Shown: positions 57,650 through 64,000 of the stretch, in pieces
Layout of the letters: each line of letters opens with the position of its first letter
Numbering within the stretch: the first letter of the stretch is position 1
NCBI GenBank assembly: GCA_019973575.1
Contig: BPUI01000002.1
Span: 62,001 to 126,000, forward strand
DNA length: 64,000 nt
Origin: Gemmatimonadetes bacterium T265
Lineage (GTDB): Bacteria; Gemmatimonadota; Gemmatimonadetes; Gemmatimonadales; Gemmatimonadaceae
Reading direction: 5' to 3'
Notes under the pieces: model-generated
What the model was told of the DNA's origin: nothing
The model's input: only the letters and a program-made list of their open reading frames with translations
Database searches by the model: none
Made by a program: the position numbers and the translations under genes

Positions 57650-59398
57650 TCACATCCGGTCCGGCGCCGTGATGCCGAGCAGCGTGAGCGCGTTGCGGAG
57701 CACGGTCTGCGTCGCGCGCGCGAGCGCGAGGCGCGCCGTCGTGAGCGCCGGCGCCTCGCCTAACACGTGGTGCTTGTGGTACCACGCGTGCGCGAGGTTG
57801 GCCGCCTCGAGCAGGTACGCCGCGACGCGGTGCGGCTCGAGCGACTCCGCGGCCTGTGAGACGACGCGCGGGAAGTCGACGAGCTTCGTGACGAGTTCCT
57901 GCTCCGCCGGCTCGGCGAGGAGCGCGTAGTCGACGGGGCCGGCGAGGAGCGCGTCGACGTCGAGCCCTTCGAGGCCGGCGTTGCGGAAGATGCCCGACAT
58001 CCGCGCGTGCGCCATCTGGACGCGGTAGACCGGGTTCTCGTCGCTCTCGCTCCGCGCGAGGTCGACGTCGAAGACGAGGTGCGAGTCGCCCTTGCGCATC
58101 AGGTAGAAGTAGCGCACGGCGTCGCGCCCGACCCAGTCGATGAGGTCGCGGACGGTGACGTAGCTCCCCGCGCGCTTGGAGATCTTCACCTCCTCGCCGC
58201 CGCGCACGACCGTCACGAGCTGGTGCAGCACGTACTCGGGGTAGCCGGCGGGGATGCCGATGCCTAACGCCTGCAGTCCCGCCCGGACCCGCGCCGTCGT
58301 GCCGTGGTGGTCGCTGCCCTGCACGTTGACCGCGCGCCGGAAGCCGCGCTCCCACTTGGTCACGTGGTACGCGACGTCCGGCACGAAGTACGTGTACTCG
58401 CCGCCCTTCGCGGCGCTCCGGCGCATGACGCGGTCCTTGTCGTCGCCGTACGGCGTCGTGCGGAGGAAGAGCGCGCCGTCCTGCTCGTACGTGGCGCCGG
58501 CGTCGACGAGTGCGCGGACCACGCGGTCGACGCGGCCGTCCTCGTAGAGCGAGCTCTCGAGGTAGTACGTGCCGAACGCGACGCCGAACGCCCGCAGGTC
58601 GAGGTCCTGCTCGGCGCGGAGCGCGGCGACGGCGAACCGGCGCATCTGCTCGAACAGATGCCCCTGCTCGGGCCGGCGCCCCTCGGCGAGGCGGATCGCG
58701 CCTTCGTGCAGGACTTCGGGGTCTGGCGCGCCGTGCTCGGCGACGAACGCGTCGGCAAGCTCGGCGACGTACTCGCCGTGGTAGCCGCCGTCGGGCAACG
58801 CGGCCGCGACGTCGGCGCGCTGCGCGACGCGCGCCCACAGGCTCCTCGCGAGGTTCTCGATCTGCGCGCCCGCGTCGTTGTAGTAGAACTCGCGGCTCAC
58901 GTCCCACCCCTGCCAGGCGAGGAGCGCGCTGACGGCGTCGCCTAACGCGGCCTGCCGGCCGTGGCCGACGTGCAGCGGCCCGGTCGGGTTGGCCGAGACG
59001 AACTCGACGACGACGCGCTCGCCCGCCCACGCCGCGTCGCGCCCGTAGTCCGCGCCGGCCGCGAGGATCGAGGCGATACCGCGCGCGACGACGGCGGGGT
59101 CGAGCCGGAAATTGAGGAAGCCCGCGCCGGCCACCTCGACCGCGCGGACGCCGGCCGCGGCGAGGTCGAGTCGCCCGGCGAGCGCGTCGGCGATGTCGCG
59201 CGGCTTGCGCCGGAGCGCGCGCGCGAGTGTCATCGCGAGATTCGTCGTCCAGTCACCGAACGCCGGGTCGCGCGGGCGTTCGAGCACGACGTCCACCTCG
59301 CCCTCGGCCCCGAGGTCGCGTGCGGCGGCAACGAGCGCCGCGCGAATCGCGTCCGGGCCCGCGAGCGGCGTGGCCCCGGCGGCCTCACGCACCGTCAC
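57650..59398 (-). CDS. argS: Arginyl-tRNA synthetase
   Basis: 582 residues from GTG at 59398 (GTGA overlap with the upstream gene). Class I synthetase with an N-terminal Add1 domain, the HVGH form of the HIGH motif in PTGPLHVGHGRQAALGDAV, a KISKRAGSYV loop near the second ATP site, and a C-terminal anticodon domain ending with NALTLLGITAPDRM. Length is normal. Three of its leucines use TTA in TTA GGC. Confidence 0.97.
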   Translation of the reverse strand: MTVREAAGATPLAGPDAIRAALVAAARDLGAEGEVDVVLERPRDPAFGDWTTNLAMTLARALRRKPRDIADALAGRLDLAAAGVRAVEVAGAGFLNFRLDPAVVARGIASILAAGADYGRDAAWAGERVVVEFVSANPTGPLHVGHGRQAALGDAVSALLAWQGWDVSREFYYNDAGAQIENLARSLWARVAQRADVAAALPDGGYHGEYVAELADAFVAEHGAPDPEVLHEGAIRLAEGRRPEQGHLFEQMRRFAVAALRAEQDLDLRAFGVAFGTYYLESSLYEDGRVDRVVRALVDAGATYEQDGALFLRTTPYGDDKDRVMRRSAAKGGEYTYFVPDVAYHVTKWERGFRRAVNVQGSDHHGTTARVRAGLQALGIGIPAGYPEYVLHQLVTVVRGGEEVKISKRAGSYVTVRDLIDWVGRDAVRYFYLMRKGDSHLVFDVDLARSESDENPVYRVQMAHARMSGIFRNAGLEGLDVDALLAGPVDYALLAEPAEQELVTKLVDFPRVVSQAAESLEPHRVAAYLLEAANLAHAWYHKHHVLGEAPALTTARLALARATQTVLRNALTLLGITAPDRM

Positions 59399-59844
59399 GT
59401 CGCGCCACCCGCGCCACCCGCGCCGCCGCTTCCGCCCGACGTGCCCCCCGACGACGAGCCCGTACCGCCGGTGTTCCCGGTGCTTCCGCCGCCGCTCGTT
59501 CCCCCACCTGACGCGCCGCCGGTCGAGCTTCCACCGGAGGTGCCGGCGTTCGCGTCCTTCCCCGCCGAGCTTTCGCCCTTGCCAGTCGAGCTTTCGCCTT
59601 TCCCGCCCGCATCACCGCCTTCGCCCTTGCCCTGCGCGCCGCTCCCGCTCGTGCGGTGGGCGTTCTTGCCGTAGTCGGTGAGGTAGAAACCGCTCCCCTT
59701 AAAGACGAGCCCCGCGCCGCCCGAGATCGCGCGCTCGGCGATCGCGCCGCAGATCGGGCAGATCGCGGTGCTCGGCGCGTCGCTGATTTTGTGGAACTGG
59801 TCGAACGTGTGGCCGTTGCTGCAGCGGAACTCGTAAGTCGGCAT
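59395..59844 (-). CDS. FmdB-type zinc-ribbon protein with Gly/Ser-rich tail
   Basis: 149 residues from ATG at 59844. The N-terminal 60 residues are an FmdB regulatory zinc ribbon (MPTYEFRCSNGHTFDQ with a later CPICG), one Cys pair being incomplete (C..H at the first knuckle). The remaining 80 residues are repeats of Gly, Ser and Thr (KGESSTGKGESSAGKD, then GGSSTGG). Such tails occur in many Gram-negative homologues. It overlaps argS (GTGA), an order rarely noted for FmdB. Role unknown, possibly nucleic-acid binding. Confidence 0.8.
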   Translation of the reverse strand: MPTYEFRCSNGHTFDQFHKISDAPSTAICPICGAIAERAISGGAGLVFKGSGFYLTDYGKNAHRTSGSGAQGKGEGGDAGGKGESSTGKGESSAGKDANAGTSGGSSTGGASGGGTSGGGSTGNTGGTGSSSGGTSGGSGGAGGAGGAT

Positions 59845-60004
59845 CGGATCGCTACTTATGGCAGGAGCGGGAACGCGCGAAGGATACCGGTCGCGGCTGC
59901 CGCCTACAAGCCGCGTTGGGCGCCTCGCGGCATGCGTCTTCCCCTGGCTCGCAGCGCGTGACGGCGCCGTGCGGTCGCGCAGACGACGTCTTCCGGACAC
60001 TCGC

Positions 60005-60943
60005 ATGACCGCTTCGACCGAGTCCGCCGCGGCTCCCACGTCCGAGCACCAATTCTCAACGCCGGTCGACCGACGCGATCCCGACGCGCCCGCGACGCAG
60101 GAGACCGCCGCGTCAGTCCAGATGCCGGCGATCGGCACTCGAATGTCGGCCGCGGAGATCCACGATAACGTCGTGGTCGCCGCCGACGAGGAAATGCGCC
60201 GTCCCGCGGCCGACCTCGCGCTCTCGGCGTTCCAGGCGGGGCTGATGATCGGCTTCAGCCTGCTCGCGGCGGCCTACCTCGCGTCGCTCGTCGGCCCCGA
60301 GCACCGCGCGGCGGCCGCCGCCGCGGGATACCCGCTCGGGTTCATCTTCGTCGTCCTCGCGCGCAGCCAGCTGTTCACCGAGAACACGCTCGATCCGCTG
60401 CTCCCGCTGCTGGAGCGCCGCGACCAGCACACGCTCCGCGGCGTGATCCGCCTGTGGGCGATCGTCCTCCCCGGGAACCTGCTCGGGGCGCTCGCGTTCG
60501 CGCTCATCGCCGCGCACACGCCGATGTTCGACGACCCGCTCCGCACGTCGCTGCACGGCGTCGCCGAGCACGCGACGTCGGGCGGGTTCGGCATCGTCTT
60601 CTACCGCGCGATCTTCGGCGGCTGGCTCGTCGCGCTGATGGCGTGGCTCGTCGCGTCGACGTCGTTCACGGGCGCGCAGATCCTGTTCGTGTGGCTCACC
60701 ACCGCGCCGATCGCGGCGTTCGGCTTCCGGCACGCGATCGCGGGTGCGGCCGAGGCGTTCTACCAGGCCGCGACCGGCGAGGCGACGTGGGGCGCGATGC
60801 TCGGCGCGTTCCTCGTCCCGGCGATCCTCGGCAACATCGTGGGCGGCGGCGTGCTCGTCGCGCTCCTCAACCACGGCCAGGTACTCTCGACGCTCGCGAC
60901 CCGCATGCGCCGGCGGCGCGGCGAGCGCGCGGCTACGGCCTAA
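60005..60943 (+). CDS. Formate/nitrite transporter (FNT) family channel
   Basis: 312 residues from ATG at 60005. A disordered N-terminal 90 residues precede six membrane helices: LSAFQAGLMIGFSLLAAAYL, GYPLGFIFVVLARSQLFTENTL, the central GVIRLWAIVLPGNLLGALAFA and the C-terminal GAFLVPAILGNIVGGGVL. The FTENTL and LGNIVGGG motifs are FNT landmarks. FNT pentamers pass formate, nitrite or hydrosulfide; the substrate is not decidable here. It is convergent with the next gene, overlapping by 11 bases. Confidence 0.88.
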   Translation: MTASTESAAAPTSEHQFSTPVDRRDPDAPATQETAASVQMPAIGTRMSAAEIHDNVVVAADEEMRRPAADLALSAFQAGLMIGFSLLAAAYLASLVGPEHRAAAAAAGYPLGFIFVVLARSQLFTENTLDPLLPLLERRDQHTLRGVIRLWAIVLPGNLLGALAFALIAAHTPMFDDPLRTSLHGVAEHATSGGFGIVFYRAIFGGWLVALMAWLVASTSFTGAQILFVWLTTAPIAAFGFRHAIAGAAEAFYQAATGEATWGAMLGAFLVPAILGNIVGGGVLVALLNHGQVLSTLATRMRRRRGERAATA

Positions 60944-62060
60944 CGCGCCTGCGTAGGCGCCCCCACGCGTCCTCGACGTCTCGGGGCAGCGCGAGGTTGT
61001 CGGCGATCGCGGCGATCTCCTCGGCGTCGCGCCAGGCACGATCGAGTTCGGCAAGCTCGCCGTCGAGGGCGCGGCGCTCGGCTTCCTCGTGCAGCACGAT
61101 CTCGAGCGCGAGTCGCTGGGTCGGCGTGAGCGCGTAAAGGCCCTCCTGGGGTACATTGCTCTCGCGAGTCCACTCGGCCGGCGGCTGTGCGAGCGGGCGC
61201 GTCGACTTGCCTAGCCAGCGGCCGGCGACGGCAAGGTAGCGCTCCGGCCCGCCGCGGACGTCGATCGAACGCACCGCCTCGTCGACGAGGCCGGTCGTGC
61301 CCCCGTCGGCGTTCAGCGCGCACGACAGCAGCAGCGCCGCCCGTCGCGCGTCGGCGCCGCGAAGGTCGGCCCGACCCGACTCGTATCGGACGTCGAGTGC
61401 GAGCGCGCCGTCCGCGCCCACGAACATCGTCGACTCTGCGAGGTGGCCGCGGCGGACCACGAGCGGAACGCGCGAACCGTCGCCGACTGAGGCCCAGAGG
61501 CGCGCAGCGACGGTCGCCGCGCTGCCGGTCATGGCGTGGCGCGTGGCCTGCTCCGCGTGATGCACGAACCGGCGCGCACCGTCGACGGCGGCAAACGCCA
61601 TCACGCCGCCGACGACCCCGAGCGGCCCGGCGAGCGTCGGCAGGTAGAGGTAGCCGCAAACGCCGACCGCCGCGCCAGCGAATCCGAGCGCAGTCGCGGG
61701 CGCGGCACGCACGAGGTAACGTCGTCGCCGGTCTACGAGCCGTGATCCGTAGCGCCACCCCGCGAACTCTGGGAGGATGGGGCGCCCAACGCGCACGAGA
61801 TCCGTTCCGTCCGCCGCGCGCGCCAGACCGACGTTGTCCGTGGAAGCGCGGAGCCGCGTCGTGCGGTACGACCGCTCGGCCTGTTCGATCGCTTCCCACC
61901 GCTCCTCGAGCGGCGTGAGGTTCCATCGCCGACAGCTCCCGCAGACGACCCAGAGCCGGCCCTTGTCGGCGTCGTAGGCGAGCCGCCTCCCGACGGGGAA
62001 CGCCTCGATCGCCTCGTTGCGGCCGAGGTGCGCGTGGCAGAACAGGCAGTGCGCGTACAC
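60933..62060 (-). CDS. Zinc-finger membrane protein of unknown function
   Basis: 375 residues from GTG at 62060. An N-terminal zinc finger (CLFCHAHLGRNE with CGSCRRWNLTP) is followed by a linker, two adjacent membrane helices (about residues 120-165, GFAGAAVGVCGYLYLPTLAG and LGVVGGVMAFAAVDG) and a helical cytoplasmic tail with many Arg/Glu residues. No named family was recognised. Fifteen bases downstream of the mutase gene, so it may be in the same transcript. Zinc finger plus paired helices suggests a membrane-tethered binding protein. Confidence 0.7.
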   Translation of the reverse strand: MYAHCLFCHAHLGRNEAIEAFPVGRRLAYDADKGRLWVVCGSCRRWNLTPLEERWEAIEQAERSYRTTRLRASTDNVGLARAADGTDLVRVGRPILPEFAGWRYGSRLVDRRRRYLVRAAPATALGFAGAAVGVCGYLYLPTLAGPLGVVGGVMAFAAVDGARRFVHHAEQATRHAMTGSAATVAARLWASVGDGSRVPLVVRRGHLAESTMFVGADGALALDVRYESGRADLRGADARRAALLLSCALNADGGTTGLVDEAVRSIDVRGGPERYLAVAGRWLGKSTRPLAQPPAEWTRESNVPQEGLYALTPTQRLALEIVLHEEAERRALDGELAELDRAWRDAEEIAAIADNLALPRDVEDAWGRLRRRVRP

Positions 62061-62075
62061 GGCTCCGCCGTGGCG

Positions 62076-63698
62076 TTAGGCGCTCGGCCGGTAGCGCCCC
62101 CAGACGCCGGCGAGCGCGTCGGAGATTTCGCCCACGGACGCCCGCGCGCGAACCGCGTCGACGACGCGCGGCATCAGCGGCTCGCGCGCTACGCCCGGCG
62201 TCGCGTACGGACGCGCCACCTCGGCGAGCGCGCCGAGCGTGCGCTCGACCGCGACCGCGTCGCGCAGGCGCCGCACCTCGGCGAGCGCAGCGACTTGCGT
62301 GCGCTCGAGCGTGCCGAAGTCGGGCGCGGGGATGATCGGCGGGTCCTCGCCGTCGGCGAACTTATTGACGCCGACGACGACCGTCTCGCCGGCCTCTACG
62401 CGCAGCTGGTGCTCGTACGCGCTGCGCGCGATCTCCTCCTGGAAGAACCCGCGCGCGATTGCCTCGGCCGCGCCGCCCATCGCGTCCACGCGTTCGAGCA
62501 GCGCGAGCGCGCGCCGCTCCAGCTCGTCGGTCAATGCCTCGACGTAGTAGCTCCCCGCGAGCGGGTCGACGGTCTGCGCGGTGCCACTCTCGTAGCCGAG
62601 GATCTGCTGCGTGCGCAGCGCGAGCGTCGCCGCCTCCGCCGTTGGCAGCGCGAGCGCCTCGTCGTAGCCGTTCGTGTGCAGCGACTGCGTGCCGCCCAAC
62701 ACCGCCGCGAGCGCCTGCACCGTGACGCGGACGACGTTGTTGAGCGGCTGCTGTGCCTGGAGCGTGACGCCGCCGGTCTGCGTGTGGAAGCGCAGCCGGG
62801 CGCTCGCGTCGGAGGCGGCGAATCGCTCGCGCATGAGGCGCGCGTACATGCGACGCGCCGCGCGGAACTTCGCCGCCTCCTCGAACAGGTCGTTGTGCGC
62901 GGCGAAGAAGAACGACAGCCGCGGCGCGAACGCGTCGACCGGCAGGCCGGCCGCGACCGCGCGCCGCACGTACTCCATCGCGTTCGCGAACGTGAAGGCC
63001 AGCTCCTGCACCGCCGTCGCCCCGGCCTCGCGGATGTGGTAGCCGGAGATCGAGATCGGGTTCCACTGCGGGACCTCAGCCGCGCAAAACCGGAACGTCT
63101 CCGCGACGAGGTTGAGCGACGGCTCCGGGGGGAACACGTACGTGCCGCGCGCGGCGTACTCCTTGAGGATGTCATTCTGCGTCGTCCCGGAGAGCCGGTC
63201 GCGCGCGATCCCGCGCTCCTCCGCAACGACGACGTACATCGCCAGGAGGATCGCCGCGGTCGCGTTGATCGTCATCGACGTCGACACGCGGTCGAGCGGC
63301 AGGTCGGCGAGGAGCGCGTGCATGTCCTCGACCGTGTCGACCGCGACGCCGACGCGCCCGACCTCGCCCAACGCGCGGGGCGAGTCGGAATCGATGCCCA
63401 TCTGCGTCGGGAGGTCGAACGCGGTCGAGAGCCCCGTCTGTCCGGCGTCGAGCAGGAGCTTGAAGCGCGCGTTGGTGTCGGCCGCCGTCCCGAACCCCGC
63501 GTACTGGCGCATCGTCCAGAGGCGGCCCCGGTACATGGTCGCCTGGACGCCGCGCGTGAACGGGAACGCGCCGGGATCGCCGAGGTCGCGGGCGTACTCG
63601 AGCGGCGCGTCGGCGGGGCGACAGACCGTCGGCACGGGGATGTCGGACGGGGAGCGACCATTTTCGCCCGGCAGAGCCGGTTTCGCGGGTGCGCTCAC
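62076..63698 (-). CDS. Methylmalonyl-CoA mutase large-subunit catalytic domain
   Basis: 540 residues from GTG at 63698. It contains the TIM-barrel substrate domain only: [41 protein letters not shown], the [21 protein letters not shown] motif, [18 protein letters not shown] and [19 protein letters not shown]. The B12-binding domain with DxHxxG is absent, so a separate small subunit encoded elsewhere is needed. Mutases of this split type convert methylmalonyl-CoA and succinyl-CoA, or related acyl-CoA pairs. The fbp gene ends 9 bases upstream. Confidence 0.9.
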   Translation of the reverse strand: MSAPAKPALPGENGRSPSDIPVPTVCRPADAPLEYARDLGDPGAFPFTRGVQATMYRGRLWTMRQYAGFGTAADTNARFKLLLDAGQTGLSTAFDLPTQMGIDSDSPRALGEVGRVGVAVDTVEDMHALLADLPLDRVSTSMTINATAAILLAMYVVVAEERGIARDRLSGTTQNDILKEYAARGTYVFPPEPSLNLVAETFRFCAAEVPQWNPISISGYHIREAGATAVQELAFTFANAMEYVRRAVAAGLPVDAFAPRLSFFFAAHNDLFEEAAKFRAARRMYARLMRERFAASDASARLRFHTQTGGVTLQAQQPLNNVVRVTVQALAAVLGGTQSLHTNGYDEALALPTAEAATLALRTQQILGYESGTAQTVDPLAGSYYVEALTDELERRALALLERVDAMGGAAEAIARGFFQEEIARSAYEHQLRVEAGETVVVGVNKFADGEDPPIIPAPDFGTLERTQVAALAEVRRLRDAVAVERTLGALAEVARPYATPGVAREPLMPRVVDAVRARASVGEISDALAGVWGRYRPSA

Positions 63699-63707
63699 CG
63701 GCGCGGC

Positions 63708-64000
63708 CTAACGGGCGGCGGCGAGTTCGGCCGCCGCGTTGCGGTCCCCGGGCGTCCGGCCCGCTCCGCCGGACGGCGACCCGAGCAGCTCGACGGCCGT
63801 CTCGACCTCACGCCGGCTGCCGATGAACAGCGGCGTGCGCTCGTGCAGCTCGGTCGGTTGGACCTCCATGATGCGCCGCGTGCCGGTGCTCGCGGCGCCG
63901 CCCGCCTGCTCGACGATGAAGGCGAGCGGGTTAGCCTCGTAGAGCAGGCGGAGCTTGCCCTTCGGGCACCGCGCATTCGCTGGATACGCGAAGACACCGC
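63708..64000 (-). CDS. fbp: Fructose-1,6-bisphosphatase class 1 (3' part)
   Basis: The gene continues beyond the right edge; 96 C-terminal residues are visible, read directly from the sequence. [20 protein letters not shown], then [37 protein letters not shown] and [12 protein letters not shown] match the end of class 1 FBPase, including the sugar-phosphate site Lys/Tyr residues. It would dephosphorylate fructose 1,6-bisphosphate in gluconeogenesis. The stop is TAG inside the CGTTAGGC word, 9 bases above the mutase. Confidence 0.9.
   Translation of the reverse strand, partial: GVFAYPANARCPKGKLRLLYEANPLAFIVEQAGGAASTGTRRIMEVQPTELHERTPLFIGSRREVETAVELLGSPSGGAGRTPGDRNAAAELAAAR

Overview
The window is very GC-rich (G or C at almost every third codon position). 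It is packed with conserved single-copy housekeeping genes and reads as ordinary chromosome. The best guess is a member of the Gemmatimonadota (Gemmatimonas/Gemmatirosa type). Reasons: extreme GC, an ADOP-type duplicated MacB permease, a bacillithiol glycosyltransferase, a Man-family PTS with HPr kinase, and Bat-type vWA genes beside mutL. This is inference from gene content; no 16S gene is present. No insertion sequence, phage, integron or CRISPR array was seen.

Layout. 1-2.4 kb (+): 3' end of a GlmU-like acyltransferase, a metallo-beta-lactamase-fold hydrolase and a beta-carbonic anhydrase, ended by a hairpin shared with convergent groEL. 2.4-6.3 kb (-): groES-groEL with a sigma70 promoter and a CIRCE operator, then birA and uppP. 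6.4-10.4 kb (-): mutL-miaA-bshA, joined by ATGA overlaps. 10.4-18.9 kb (-): a MoxR-DUF58-BatD-like-BatA-BatBC-BatDE operon in which neighbouring bat genes are fused. 19-22 kb (-): M50 protease-scpA-scpB-rRNA pseudouridine synthase, divergent from rpsT (+). 22.5-27.3 kb (-): tadA, two serine tRNAs, pyrR-pyrB-pyrC and a zinc-ribbon coiled-coil protein. 27.4-29.8 kb (+): a small accessory patch with a broken Pr6Pr-like gene, an orphan coiled-coil membrane protein and an FkbM-like methyltransferase. 29.9-36.2 kb: clpB, a lipoprotein, recO, a carboxypeptidase-regulatory-domain protein and a bifunctional nuclease. 36.4-40.3 kb (-): an ArsR-methyltransferase fusion (SahR-like)-ahcY-metK operon for the SAM/SAH cycle, with a palindrome at its start. 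40.8-43.3 kb (+): a large ADOP permease. 43.3-54.3 kb (-): ribD-ribE-ribBA-ribH-nusB, a glycosyltransferase, and a complete hprK-EIIA-EIIB-EIIC-EIID-HPr-EI phosphotransferase system. 54.3-59.9 kb (-): fmdB-like, argS, a PfkB kinase, purM and an outer-membrane-type protein. 60-64 kb: an FNT channel (+), then fbp (partial), methylmalonyl-CoA mutase and an unknown zinc-finger membrane protein (-).

Genes are tightly coupled: many start codons overlap the previous stop as ATGA or GTGA, and GTG starts are frequent. Four promoters with good TTGACA-like/-10 boxes at 17-bp spacing can be read (groES, rpsT, M50 gene, tRNA-Ser). Three long intergenic inverted repeats, two of them one family, separate co-directional genes.

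The most striking window-wide signal is the word CGTTAGGC/GCCTAACG. It recurs about 30 times as sense codons (TTA GGC), antisense codons, stop codons and intergenic DNA, so it looks like a DNA-level motif and not only codon choice. The clearest candidate regulatory system is the SahR-like operon; the clearest unusual architectures are the fused Bat genes and the self-contained HPrK-PTS operon.
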